This document shows positions 12,636 to 24,800 of a stretch of 64,000 nt of DNA, piece by piece. The notes under the pieces were generated by a model. It did not search any database, had not been told where the DNA came from, and worked only from the letters and a program-made list of their open reading frames with translations. Position 1 is the first letter of the stretch, and every line of letters starts with the position of its first letter. Both the position numbers and the translations under genes were made by a program. Source of the stretch: Combretum micranthum. Taxonomy: Eukaryota > Streptophyta > Magnoliopsida > Myrtales > Combretaceae. The stretch lies in NCBI GenBank assembly GCA_024138025.1, contig JAMXBD010001244.1, positions 368,018 through 432,017 of the forward strand. The letters are read 5' to 3'.

Positions 12636-13703
12636 CTAAATGTAATACTTAGAGTCAATTTTGATCTTATCTTTTTGAACCTTAGACAAATCACTTGGTA
12701 AAGTTCTGGCAACCAAATAGTTAACAATATCTGCATACCAAGGAATTGCCTGTTGAACAGAAAAGAGATGCTCATCTGGGAAATCATCTTGTAATGGTGT
12801 TGGTTCTCCATTTAAAGGTATCCTACTGAGATGATCTGCAACCAAGTTTTCAGAACCTTTCCTATCCTTTATCTCTAAGTCAAACTCTTGTAATAAGAGT
12901 ATCCATTTGATAAGTCTTGGTTTGGCTTCCTTCTTTGAGAGTAAATACTTGAGAGCTGCATGATCAGAATAAACAATCACTTTAGTGCCAAGTAAATAAG
13001 AATGGAATTTTTCTAAAGCAAAAACAATAGCCAAGAGTTCTTTTTCTGTTGTTAAGTAGTTGGAATGGGCATTGTCAAGCATCTTAGAAGCATAACAAAT
13101 AACGTGAGAGGCTCTTCCAACTCTTTGACCAAGGACAATACCAGCAATGTGATTGCTGGCATCATACATGATCTCAAAAGGGAGATCCCAAGAAGGAGGT
13201 TTAATGATTGGAGCTGTGGTGAGCTTCTCCTTCAGTTTGTCAAAAGCGAATTTACAAGCCTCATCAAATTCAAACGCCATATCCTTTTGTAGCAATCTAC
13301 ATAGGGGTTGAGTGATCTTGGAGAAATCCTTAATAAAGCGCCTGTAAAAACCTGCACTTCCAAGAAAAGAACGAACTTCTCGAACATTTACGGGGTAAGG
13401 CAAGGATTTAATCACTTCAATTTTAGTTTTATCTACTTCAAGTCCCCTAGAAGACATAATATGCCCTAAAATCAAACCTTGATCAACCATAAAATGGCAT
13501 TTTTCATAATTCAACACAAGATTAGTTTCTATGCATCTTTTAAGCACCTTTGTAAGGTTAGTAAGACATGAATCAAAGGTATTACCATAGATAGTAAAAT
13601 CATCCATGAAGACTTCTATGATATTTTCCACATAATTTGAGAATATACTAACCATATACCTTTGGAAAGTGGCGAGGGCATTGCAAAGTCCAAATGGCAT
13701 CAT
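12636..13703 (-). pseudogene. Athila reverse transcriptase (palm) and RNase H
   Basis: A 355-aa frame. It starts at [17 protein letters not shown], has the RT catalytic FMDDF at residues 32-36, then [18 protein letters not shown] and the RNase H region with [14 protein letters not shown] and [13 protein letters not shown]. It ends at a stop shortly after the RNase H linker. The upstream half of the RT lies in the next frame (13700-15367); a one-base shift near 13758-13762 separates the two. Confidence 0.93.
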
Positions 13704-15412
13704 TCGATAAGCAAAAGTTCCAAATGGATAAGTGAAGGTGGTTTTGTCTTGATTTTCGGTGCAACTGGAATTTGATGAAAACCTGAAAAGCCATCTAAAT
13801 TTCCAATCACAGTCAAACCTGTTTTCTTAGGAACAACTTGAATAGGACTTACCCATTTACTATTAGAAATTGGATAGATCAAACCTGCATTGAGAAGTTT
13901 CAAAATCTCTTTCTTTACCACTTCCATCATGGGTGGATTTAGTCGGCACTGGACTTCTCTTGTGGGCTTGCAATTATCCTCTAATAGGATTTTATGCATG
14001 CATGTAGAATGGCTTAATCCCTTAATGTCAGCAGTAGTCCATCCGATAGCTTCTTTGTATTTCCTAAGCACTCGGATTAACTTTTCCTCTTCTAAAGCAC
14101 TCAATTTATTTGAGGCTATCATTGCTAAAGTGTCTTGATCTCCCAAATAAATATACTTCAGATGTTCGGGCAATGGTTTTAGCTCCAACTTTGGTGCCTG
14201 CACAATAGAAGGAAGAAGTTTTGGAGTAGAAGATGGCAAATCAACATAAGAAACAGTATACCTCAAATTTTGAAGTGATTGTAACTTATGAACAGCTTCT
14301 GTCAATTCAGGGTGCATTACAAATTTGTTTTCAATATCCCTCGATTTCTCAATAGTGAGACTTCTTTCAAGCATAATTTTCAATATATCATCATTACTGA
14401 ATTCAAATGTTTTGTGTGCTAATGGGTCAATAACATCTATCATAAAAACAGAAGAGGCATCACTAGGATCTTTCATGGCATCATAGATATTGAATTTTAT
14501 AATCTCTCCATCAAATTCCATAGTGAGTGTACCATCGTGAACATCAATTTTTGTTCTAGATGTTTTGAGAAAAGGTCTTCCTAGTAAGATTAATGATGAA
14601 TTGATAGAATCATCATTTTCTATGTCAAGAACATAAAAATCACCAGGGAAAACCAACCCATTCACTTGCACTAAAACATCTTCTAAAACAACCTCAGGAT
14701 ATACATTAGATTTATCAGCAAGTTGAACAATCACACCAGTTTCTTTTAGAGGACCCACATTCAGAGATTGATAAACTGAAAGAGGCATAACATTGATTGA
14801 AGCACTCAAATCGCACATAGTCTTGGCGATTCCAAAATTGCCTATCTTACAAGGGATAGTGAACGTACTTGGATCCTTGCATTTGGGAAGGAGCTTTCTT
14901 TGAAGTATAGTAGAAACATTTTCTCCTACACTTATCCTTTCATTTCCTTTCAATTTCTTCTTGTTAGTGGACAATTCTTTAAGAAATTTTGCATATCGAG
15001 GTACTTGTTTAATAGCATCAAGCAAAGGAATATTTACCTTTATTTTGCGAAAAGTATCAAGAATTTCCCTTCCTTCTTCCTCTTTCTTAGACTTTGCCAA
15101 TCTGGAAGGAAAGGGGGGTGTTGGCACTATTGTTTTAGATGAAGCTCCTTCCACTTGATTACCTTGTGGTTTGACCACTTCTTTCTCGGTTTCTTCCTCT
15201 GCTTTCCTCTCATTTGCTTTCTTAATGGGTTCCTGTAATTCCTCGCCACTTCTCAAAGTAATTGCATTAGCACTTTGCTTAGGATTGGTAACAGTTTGAG
15301 AAGGCAACTTACCTTGAGATTCTAACTTACTCATGGATGATGCAAGTTGACTCACCTGATTCTCCAAAATTTGAATGCTTTGCTTTGTTTCTTCCTAAAA
15401 TTGCTTTGTGTT
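13700..15412 (-). pseudogene. Athila gag C-terminus, protease and start of RT
   Basis: A 555-aa frame from ATG 15367; gag C-terminal reading extends upstream to about 15412 past a stop. Residues 1-45 hold the coiled gag tail and the NAITLRSG motif. The aspartic protease lies at about 165-300, with the active-site loop as DLSAS (186-190) instead of the usual DLGAS, then LLGRPFLKTSRTKID. The RT begins near residue 430 and reaches [15 protein letters not shown]. There the sequence jumps to LDGFSGFHQ, missing about 45-50 residues that include the fingers segment normally ending in a CIDYRKLN-like motif. The frame then leaves the RT at the shift near 13760. Confidence 0.9.
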
Positions 15413-15433
15413 AATTGCAAGTGACTTAACAAT

Positions 15434-15453
15434 ATCCCTAGCAACGGTGCCAA
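15434..15453 (-). promoter_or_regulatory. Athila primer binding site, aspartate-tRNA type
   Basis: Minus-strand TTGGCACCGTTGCTAGGGAT, 4 bases inside the 5' LTR end. It closely resembles the tRNA-Asp-type site of Athila elements. Only about 20 bases separate it from gag C-terminal sequence, so the leader and most of gag are deleted. Confidence 0.85.
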
Positions 15454-15457
15454 AATT

Positions 15458-16932
15458 TAGTGGGTGTCGAATCCAATAAATTATTAACCTACTAAAAAAG
15501 TTTGTAATCAATGGTGAGTAGGGATCGTCTCCACAGGGACTAGAAATAATTTATTTCTATTCAAGAGAAAAGAGAAGAATAAGAGGGGTTTGTAAATCAA
15601 AAGATCAATTTTATCTAAAGACTAGAAACGCGATTTTAGTTTTCAAACAATATCAAAAGATTTTCAACCAAGGTATCATACAGTTCAACTTACTAGATTG
15701 ATCATTGATGCAGTGATATTTATTTTCTTTTCTAAATAAATTGGTTATGGCTATCAACAAGCTCTGACAACCTATCTCTCCTTACTGTGTCGATAATCAC
15801 GATAAGATCTATAATTATTTCCCTTACCAATTAGACAACCTTAGATAAGATCTTAGGATTTAATCTATCAATAGCATGAATCAAGAAAGAGACCACCAAT
15901 TCAGATTAACACATCAAAACCTTGAACCATTTAAATCAGATCATATATCACCATAACACAAATCAATTATCTATTCTATAACCAATTATGTTATTGTATC
16001 ACTTAGATTAGAACAATCGAACAATTACGGATTCAACGTTCTAATTGATAGATTATCGCTTGTTAATTAAACGAATGAGCTCAAATTCAAATCAATCAAC
16101 AAAACAACAAATGCATGAATAACAGATGATATATGAATATTCAAAAAAGAAGAATAAATAAGATAAACTAATTAGATCTCACAATCTTGACAAGTTGAAT
16201 CTGCAGTGGATCCCTTGGCTAGAATAAAGGCTTTAGCCACACATAATAACAAGGACAATACTCTAAAGTTTTTTTTTTTTTGTTTTTTTAATTCTGAAGT
16301 TTTTCTAAATGAATTCCCTCTTCTACAACAAGCCAATTTATAGAAGGAAAATAACAGCTAAAGAATACAACTTTTGGAATTCTCCTATTTAATTTTGCAA
16401 ACTGAAACATTTTGAAGATGAAAAGAAGCAATCTTTTGGACTTCCATTCTTAAATTTTGCAACTGGAGACGTTTGGAATGTGAAAGAGGTAACTTTAGGA
16501 CTTTGGCTGGCTCTTGAGAAAGCATGGTTGGAGGCTTACTTATAAACACGTGGCAGCCTTCATGATCGCTGGCCCTAGGCCGGCGGCCTAGAAATGTTGG
16601 CCGGTGGCTTACTTCTATACATGGCCGGCCTAAGTGTTGGTCAGCCTTAAGCTGCCTTCCTTTGAATTTTTCTACCTTCCTTATTTGTTGGCTGGTGTCT
16701 TCTTGTTCCTAAGCTGCCAGCTTTGATGATAGAACAGCAAGCCTAGGTGTTTTCAATTCTAAATTAGCATAAAACATCCTTAAATTACTTGTATCTTGTC
16801 CTAAAGTTCGCTCAAGTCCTTAAACGTAACATTAAACACACAAAAGTACCGATTCTAATGGATTTCTATAAAATTAATAACTAATTTAGCATGTTTTGTT
16901 CAATAAAAAATTGTGTATAATTTGCTTTAACA
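15458..16932 (-). repeat. 5' LTR of the Athila element
   Basis: 1475 bp, partner of 7155-8645. The TATA box on the minus strand is at 16335-16342. The GC island (about 16565-16640) is shorter than in the 3' LTR. Confidence 0.93.
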
Positions 16933-18269
16933 ATAGTGATGAATGGCGATAATTAAATAGCTCACGAAGGTTCTGTGGTGCGCGTGTTGAATACTCCTTT
17001 AGGTGATACTGCACACCTCTATAAGGAGGTATGAGTCCACTCCTTATCATAAAGCCAGCATCTACAAGGTAGTATTTTCCAACTACATAAAATGCATTAC
17101 TTTATCATAAATTTTACTATTTAAAGTAACTTATGTATGTAACATTTATACCTTGGAATCTTTAAGTTATCTTCTCTAGAAAAAACATCTTTTATTATTC
17201 TTGAATCTGATGCGGAACCCTCCCAACCAGGTAACACATATGTAAACCTGAGATCAAAAGAGCAAGCAGCCAGTACATTTTGGGTTGGATATTCTTTCCT
17301 ACCATGGAATCTTGATACATCGGCATTTGGTACTTTCATACGAATATGTCTGCCATCAATTGCACCAACACAATCCTGATACATCAATAAAAGAAGTACA
17401 TAAAAGCATGAAAGTTATAAAGATTGCAATGAGGAAAGAGTTGATGACTATTTACCTTAAAATATGGATAAAATCTTTTATTGTCGATAATTTCTTGTGG
17501 TATGACTGTTTCGTTGGGTTGCTTAAGAAATTTATCCTTAAAAGAGATAAGTGCTCTAAGAACACTATTATAAACCCCCAAAGTTTTGTGATCTATTTAA
17601 GCTTAAATCCTAATTAGAAAGTCAACCGGAATCCCAAAGTCAACAAAACCCTAGTCTTTTGTCACTGTTTAAGTCCGACTTTCCCGTTTAAGCAACTCTA
17701 GGAAAGTTAGTACGAGATTAGTATGTGGAATAGTTCGTAATAACCTGAGAAAGCTTAAAAATATCATATTAGTTAAACCGCGATTCGTTTTGAGCACAAC
17801 TTGACACAGTTCTTGAAAAGCATGTCCCGGGACTTAGATTAGTAAAAATATTCTGAATATACCGTTAGACTCGTAAAAATATAAGGTTTTCAAAAATATC
17901 AATTTCATAATTTTTTGATAAATAAAATTATCAAATATCGTAATTATACGTATATTTTCTTACTACCGGTACTTAAATTGTCATGTCTACTTTACATTAT
18001 ACTATTTGCTACTATTCTACACTATTTATCTATCTCTACTTTTTCTTACAACATACTCTTACAACCCATACCTCTATTTCCTACAATTTTTATTTCCAAT
18101 ACAACTTCACATCTTTTATATCTTACTTTTCATTAACAAAAATACAAAAAATAAAATAAAATTCACTCCCTCTCTACACTCAAGGATGCGCCGGCCATGC
18201 CCTCCTCTCTCTCAAATTTGTTTCAATTTTCATTTATTTAATTAATATAAATTTCCTCCCATATTTTAC

Positions 18270-18277
18270 TATAAATA
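18270..18277 (+). promoter_or_regulatory. TATA box of T2
   Basis: TATAAATA followed by CCCCC. Equivalents are at 838-845 (-), 26920-26927, 29754-29761, 33183-33190 (-), 35194-35201 and 44489-44496 (-), mostly about 700 bp from the LTR start. Confidence 0.7.
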
Positions 18278-18657
18278 CCCCCTCTTCCTTCCACTTCTTT
18301 CATAACTTCCATACACTAAACTTACTCTCTAAAAATCTCTCCATAAACTCTCTCGAGTTTCTCTAGTTTCTACTTCTTCTCTAGGTAATAGTCTTAGCTT
18401 TCTAAAGTATTCATTTACTCAGTATGAGCTTAGTGTGTGTTTTTAAACCATGAAGGTTAAAGAAAGCAACAATAAGTTCATATTTTGTTTTTGTTCATAA
18501 ATCTAATTTTTTTTATGTTACTTTTATGTATATGATTATCTAAATATATTTATGTAGCTATATATATATAATATATTTTTTTTTAGAGCATATAAGCTCA
18601 TTTGTTTTGCAATTTATTTACTTTCCTTGCAATTTATTTACTTTCATGTTGTTTTTA

Positions 18658-18741
18658 AGACTAGTTTTTCTAGTCTTAGACTTGTCCTCATCAAGTCAAA
18701 ACATTTTCTTTTTCTTTATGGGACTAGTCTATTCTTAGTCC
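18658..18741 (+). other. Twin hairpins H1 and H2 in the T2 leader
   Basis: H1 pairs AGACTAG (18658-18664) with CTAGTCT (18670-18676). H2 pairs GGACTA (18721-18726) with TAGTCC (18736-18741). They lie about 390-470 bp after the TATA box, so they would be transcribed. Confidence 0.65.
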
Positions 18742-19468
18742 GGGATACCTTGATGAAGCTAAGGTTCTAATACTTGATTTATTTCTTTATTAGCTTATTT
18801 CATTAAGTTATTATGTTTCCTTGTGTTTTCATAACTTTATGATTCATATTCATGCATGAACATAATGATTTTTGTCTCAACAAGATAAATGAGGAAAGGT
18901 TTTCTTAAAATAAAGATTCTTTTCTAGAAATAAAAGAAGGAAGTGATTTTTCATAAAACTAAGGATTTATCTTAACAAACTTTTCTAAGAAATCTATAGG
19001 AGTTCATAGGAATTTTTACAAACATACATGACATAGAAGGAAACTTTTTGAAACAAAAGTTTTACTAAAACTCTACTTTTTCATCAAGTACTAGAAATTC
19101 TTTTTATGAAAATAGAATGATCTCAAGAAACAAGGAAATTATTTCTATGAATATAGAATTGTTATTAGAAACTGAGAAAATAAAATTATTCTTTGAAAAG
19201 GCTAAGAAAAATGAAATTTACTCATTTAAAATAACTTGAATAAGAGGAATTTTTCAAAAGTTTCATTTTCCTTAAAAGACTTTACTTTTACAAAATTTAT
19301 GGTATGAGACAACTTCATTAACTTCATACATTTGATATGAGTCAATAAATATATGTATGTACATTTCAAAGGTTTTATCTATCTCTTTAAAATGAGCTTT
19401 TGTTAAAAGAAGGAATTCAAGTTTTGTGAAAATTCGTGGTGCATCTGGTCACCACTGTTTCGGGACCC

Positions 19469-19605
19469 AAACGACTTAGTTTGATGAAGATAGTTTTAGA
19501 AATATATAGATATTTTCGAATAGGTAGAAAACGGTATATAATATGCGAAATTCCGAGTTAAAATGAGCAAGTTATGGCCATTTTAAGTTGGAATTTCCTC
19601 CACTC
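19469..19605 (+). other. Conserved non-coding LTR block in T2
   Basis: A block kept in seven T copies, with phrases ACCCAAACGACTTA, TAGGTAGAAAACGGTATATA and GAGTTAAAATGAGCAAG. It holds an 8-bp inverted repeat, TTAAAATG (19558-19565) with CATTTTAA (19579-19586). Confidence 0.7.
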
Positions 19606-20090
19606 CGATTTTACTACAATTTTAAGATAGATTTAGAGTTTTGAAGAATAGAAATTCTATGAAAAACTCATTGTGGGTATTTCATCTTATTTAGGTAAAG
19701 AAGGAACCGAGATCACTTTCTCAGAAGATTACTTCGATTAGGAGCTACCGACATGGAGTGAGTTAATCCTTTACTAAGTTACATTTCCTTGTTTGTGCTT
19801 GTAAGTAGTAGCATTGGAAAATAAGGAAAAGATAAATGAACAAATATTGTGTGATTTGGATTTATGATTGGTTGAAAATAAGTTAAGAATATTGAAAGAG
19901 GAATTGGTAAATAATTGTGATTCTTGCATTGATATGATGAATATTGTTTTGATCGCTTATAACTTGAACTCAACATTTATTGGTTAAACTTATATTGAAA
20001 ATGATTCATGCATATCATATTTGTGGGTCACATTTATTTCACTACTATTCTTTGTGTGGGGAAACGAGGAAGTTGTAGTGGTAGCTAGTA

Positions 20091-20150
20091 GGAGCCGAAA
20101 AATCTACATGGGCCAATAGGAGCCGGAAAGTCTATAGGGCCAGCAGGAGC
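20091..20150 (+). repeat. Minisatellite in T2
   Basis: Three GGAGC-centred units, 27-28 bp apart. The same place in copy T6 holds four units of 36-37 bp. Confidence 0.7.
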
Positions 20151-21212
20151 TAGCAAATCTGCAAATATTGATGGTCGTATGGGCCTGTAACCTCCCAACC
20201 CCCGACATTGAGGGTATAAAATCCATGCTACACATGGTTTCTGGTTAATCTTGTATATTTTGTTTGCTCATGTGTTTGGTGCATTTTCATATGATTGTTT
20301 AAATATTTGTTTGATTTATGGAAATGTCTTGTATATGGGAATTATCTCACTATGCTAGAATTTCTTATACCCTTATAGCTTTTTGTTACAGTATGATTAT
20401 CTTTGATTGGTACCAAGGAGCCTTGTATGCCAGGTATGAGCCAAAGCCACTAGAAGTTTTTGGGAGAAGTTATATGTATTTATTTGAATATAGACTTCTA
20501 AGAAAATCTCTATAGTAAGCTTATGTTATAGTTATGTTTACCTTGTTAATGGTTTAGTTAAATGCAACTATCTGAGATGGGGGAATGCCCCAAAGAAGGT
20601 GTAAGAGTTTATTATCTAAATGAATATTTCATGTTTATATAAGTTCTTGCATGTGATATCAAAGCTCCTGCATGACTAAGGTTGTCATTCATTAGCTTTA
20701 ATATTATATGCGGTGGACTATCACGCCTAAGGTACTTTCTAGGGCGTGACAACTTTGAAAGTGCCGACTTACTGTTTCATCGGAGCGACGGAAGAAAAAG
20801 GATATTATGTGATTCTTAACATTATGTACTAAAATATCTAAAAATTTAGCGACTTGCTCTTCAATTGATGCCCTTCGTGTATCTTTAAGACGACCACTAT
20901 CTCTTAACATGCCACATAAGTTTTAAAAGCCATGGAACCCACGCACGTAATATTTCGACAATTTTTATCATCTTTTAGTTGTGCCAAAAGCTCTTGCCTA
21001 ATTGCATTCCTTTCTACTAATGCCGTGATGGTAGGAATTGATCTATATATACTATATGGATGATTACATACTCCAAACATTTTTCCAACCACATAACATG
21101 CTACTTGTACACTTGCCATTTCCCACATTCTTACAAAATGCTCAACCCAATCATCCTCAAAATTATCCTCAAAATCATCATCGTGGTCAATATCTTTTAT
21201 AAATAGACCATT

Positions 21213-21812
21213 AAGCTTAAAATATTACAAATAGCTAATTATAGAAACAACACAAGACACCAAAATATCATAAATGCAACTAAGAAAATAAAAAGAAAAA
21301 CCTCATTGACATAGAAACTATAAAATCCATTTATAAAGAAGATCATTTCAATGTATATATAATTTTTTCTACAAGTGCTGAACAAGTTCGTGTATAAAGG
21401 ACAAAAAAATATAAAGAAAAAAAAAATGAAGTACACAGACCTGTGCAACGATTTTGGTCCCCTGCTACGATTGTTGGCTGTTGCTTCTGGTTATTTACCT
21501 GGAAAATGCCCTCTATTTCATACAGTATTGTTTCTTTGGGGTTTTATATAGAGAATAACTTATCTATTAGATATAAAAAACAACCATCTGACTTTGCTTT
21601 CCCTCCTTTTTTAAGGGTATTTTTGTCCTTTTACATTAGTTTCCTATCGTTTCCTTCCCTTTCATTCCAAAATCAGAGAGAAAGTTTATCGCCCCATCTT
21701 TCCTCTCATTTCCTCCCACATCACTTCATTTCTCTCTAAAAACAAGTTAGCAAACACAATCCTTTCACCCCATTTTTCTTACCTTCTCTCACTTTCGGTG
21801 GATTTCATTCGA
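21213..21812. other. Right arm of the Harbinger element
   Basis: Region upstream of the transposase, presumably holding its promoter. No gene is seen. The pyrimidine-rich end (21600-21800) resembles, in reverse complement, the purine-rich start of the left arm (2170-2340). Confidence 0.6.
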
Positions 21813-21825
21813 TCTAAACACAGCG
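21813..21825 (-). repeat. Right terminal inverted repeat of the Harbinger element
   Basis: Partner of 2157-2169, followed by TTA at 21826-21828. Confidence 0.75.
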
Positions 21826-21828
21826 TTA

Positions 21829-24800
21829 ATCTTTGCTTGTCCTTAAGTAAGAAGCTGATATCAATTAAGGAAAACATGGAAATCACATGTGCTAAATTGA
21901 AAATACTGAAAGTGAGTGACTACAGACAAAGGTTCCCATGATTCTATGAACAAGTTAAGATGTCAAGGTTAATCCTAGTAGACCAGCCTTTACCCTCACC
22001 AATTAAGTAAGCTTCCAAGAGAAAAGTGAACTAATGATCACAATAACAAGAGAAACTTAGTTGCTTATTATGATTATGCACAAAAGCATTATGGACATTA
22101 GATAATTCCTTAATGAAAGCATGCATAACCATCTATCCCCTGAATTTCTCTCCTTTAAAGTTTACTTCTTCTCTATTCTTTCTTTTTCTGTTTGCGTCAA
22201 GTGTAGCATTTTAAGAATCTTACAACCCTTGTAGCGAACTTTCAGCTAATAATCCTAAGCTCATCACTTAAGTTAACAAACGTTATTCCATTAAAAAAGG
22301 CGTCCCTCGAACTTACTTATTCAAATTATAAGACTTGCTGAACATTATTATTTCTTTTTAAGCACTTGTATTGATAAGTGACGCCTTTGATCGATTAGTC
22401 CTAAACTGGACGACCTTAGGTGACCAAGTTTTAAAGGACCCCTTCAAACCTTAGCTACTTTTCAATATATGTTATATATGTATATATTGAGAAAATAAAC
22501 CAACAAAGGAGAGAGATAAAGTGATTGATTTTATTTGAACTTTAACACTAAGTATTCTCTTATTTTACTTTAACTTTCACGTCAATTGCTTTTCTTTTTT
22601 TAGTATATAAAAGCAACTAAACTCCCTACTCATAATCTTGTGCCACCATAAACTTAGATTTCTAGTTTAATTAACAAGTAAGACATCTCCACTACAATAC
22701 CGCCATATAATTTTAACTTTATCATTAAAGAACATTCATGAAAAACATGCAAGTCACTACTTTTAACATTAATAAAACTCATTAAATCATCTATTAGCAC
22801 CAAATTCTCAATCAACAACTTAATTTAAGGAACATATCATACGTGACATCATGCATGTAATCATGCTCCCTTCCTCACACTTACTGGAGACGTTGTCCCC
22901 AATGTCTCATTAATCATAAAACAAAAGAAAACATGATAAATAAAGAAATTAAAGTAATTGAGAATAGAAGAACTCCCTTGAGATATTTGTAGTTATGTCT
23001 TATCATAACCATAGGAGTGGCTTATAGGAGTGATCATGAGTGGAATTAATTATCGAAATCATCACTTATGGACATGCAAAAGGTGGAAGAAGTAGTTGAA
23101 GGTGGAATATACATTAGTCATGGCTGCGACATAGACTGTAGTAGGAACTAGAGGTGCGCTTGGAATCTATTTTCCAAAATCACGGCTGTTACTTAGAGTA
23201 TGGAAGTTCCTCTACCCGAAGTCATGAGCGTGAGACAGCTAGTAATAGCCTCTAGGATAGGCTACTCATTGTTTATCTAAATGGCATGCCCATGACTATT
23301 TGCGTGATTAAGTGTTTTCCATCAGTTACGGGTGTCATGTTGGTTAAGAACTCCTTTATGGCCTCAAAATCCTAATTTCCCGGTCGTGATGGTGGTTGAA
23401 ATGGAGGATTAGCTTGTTGTTCACACCCGTGATCTAGGACGTGACATTGCCCTTTTATCTCGATTTTTGCAAAATTTTCCCACACTTAAAGCTCTTGAAC
23501 TCTGACTTCATGGAATTTGCTTTTTCCCTAAACATATTTCTTGCGATATTCATCCATATATCTTGAATAGGACTGCTACAATCACTAAAAACTCACAAGC
23601 CATATTTAATCACACCAAAAGCACAAAAATACAACCTAACTACATAGATGTACACACACATAAAGATAGACAAATCACAACAAGAACACCTCACTTCACA
23701 AACATACAACACATTAATGTACAACATAGAGTAGAATAACACAACGATAACAATGGAACAACAAAAGTTATTGTAGACTCCCTAAATTTTACATAACCTG
23801 ACTTTGATAATTGACAAGAATATGATATAAGGTTTTGAAAAAAGTTGTAAAGATCACTCCCAATTTTTCACAATTTAAGAATATTAAAATATAACAATTT
23901 AATTGTAGTTTAAGAAATTGGAATCGTTATCAATAAAACTTCAAGAAACAATTTCCCTTAGCTTTTCTCAATCAAGGAGTGATAATAAATCAATGAAGTA
24001 ATTATTAGGGCTCTAGTAAATTTAAAAGAACTATCAATCAATTTCAAAAAATAATTAGAAAAATAATAAATATGCCCTGAAATTCTCAAATAAGAATAGT
24101 ATATCTCTAGATCATCAAACACATAGAATTAAATAAGGTCTAACAAGTAAATTTCCAAAACTATCATAAATAAATATTTTCTCATGAACTTATAACTAAA
24201 GATGACCATAACCTCCTTAAAGAAGCTATTCATAAAAAAAGTAGCCTCCTAAGGAAGTAGCTTCTAAAGAAGAAATATTTTAAAGAAACAAACAACATCA
24301 TCACTTTTAATAAGAAACATCTCTTGGAAGTCACTTAAATCATGTAAATAAAATTATTACATAAAACAAGTATGTTGGTCCCAAAAAGTAACCAGGGGGG
24401 GGGAGGGAGGTGGGTGGATTGGTTGCTTAAAAGAATTTTACACTTTGCTTTTTGTAAATTTTTAAACACAACCCCAATTAGCTATTAGTAAAGTATGGCT
24501 TCGAATTCACTTGCCAATCACAAAAATAATTAAATACATAAAAAAGTGGGGTAAGAATAATTTATGTAAGGATTTATAGAGGTTCTACCTTGAGCGTCAA
24601 TCTTCTCTTCTAGCTCCAAGCCGGGGACCTGGTATTCCATACTGATATATTCTATTATATCTAATCAAAATAAGATTACAAATAGTATCGTCAATTCACT
24701 CTGTTAGACTTCACACTAACACTCAGTTATCTCTATCTCAGAGTCTACATGTAATCTATCTCACATAAAGTAATCTAAAGCAAATGAGGAGTGAATAATT

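Larger units (their letters stand above)
7155..16932 (-). mobile_element. Athila-type Ty3/Gypsy retrotransposon with both LTRs
   Basis: A 9.8-kb minus-strand element inserted in the Harbinger transposase gene. Target duplication is GTAGT (7150-7154) and ATAGT (16933-16937), one mismatch. It has two LTRs of about 1.5 kb, an aspartate-tRNA-type primer site, a gag C-terminus, protease, reverse transcriptase, RNase H, integrase, an env-like region and a polypurine tract. The aspartate-type primer site, the NAITLRSG motif of the gag C-terminus and the env-like third region place it in the Athila lineage. It is defective: most of gag is missing, about 45-50 codons of the RT are deleted, and there are frameshifts and stops. 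Confidence 0.93.
17569..20751 (+). mobile_element. Solo LTR of family T, copy T2 (reference copy)
   Basis: A 3183-bp LTR without an internal region, inserted in the Harbinger transposase gene. It starts TATAAACCCCC (TG mutated to TA) and ends GGGCGTGACA. Flanking duplications are ACTAT (17564-17568) and ACTTT (20752-20756); the transposase frame shows ACTTT was the original. Order inside: conserved start with GTCAACCGGAATCCCAAAG; a GCCGGC motif at 18190-18195; TATA box at 18270-18277, 701 bp from the start; two hairpins at 18658-18741; a conserved block near 19469-19605; a short minisatellite at 20091-20150; and the end motif. The very long LTR, and the methionine-type primer site beside a sister copy (45902), suggest a Tekay/Del-like chromovirus, but no coding region is present to prove it. 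Confidence 0.92.
6854..21212 (-). pseudogene. PIF/Harbinger DDE transposase, split by Athila and a solo LTR
   Basis: The nuclease of the DDE_Tnp_4/HARBI1 family, which cuts and joins the element ends. Pieces from 5' to 3' on the minus strand: an acidic N-terminus from about 21212 (DIDHDDDFEDNFEDDW) to 20757; 17563-17456; an 80-bp GT-AG intron (17376-17455); 17375-17152; a 69-bp GT-AG intron (17083-17151); 17082-16938; then 7149-6854. The catalytic acids are visible: D in CVGAIDG, D in GSASDSRI and E in SIERAFGILKK. The solo T LTR interrupts it between HFQS and VLRALI, and Athila interrupts it in YRHSSL/RNSIERAF, both at clean 5-bp duplications. A one-base frameshift lies near 20922, after GSMAFK. 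Exons otherwise read well, so the gene was probably active before the insertions. Confidence 0.9.
2157..21825 (-). mobile_element. PIF/Harbinger DNA transposon, two genes, split by two LTR insertions
   Basis: Both ends are flanked by TTA (2154-2156 and 21826-21828), the target preference of PIF/Harbinger. The terminal inverted repeats match over GCTGTGTTT. The element encodes the two proteins typical of the superfamily, a DDE transposase and a Myb/SANT-like protein, both on the minus strand. Taking out the Athila element (7155-16932), the solo T LTR (17569-20751) and their duplications leaves about 6.7 kb, a normal size. The left arm (2157-5380) is a long non-coding stretch; the right arm is only about 600 bp. 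The transposase has at least one frameshift besides the insertions, so the copy is dead. Superfamily assignment is firm; the exact ends rest on short repeats. Confidence 0.88.
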
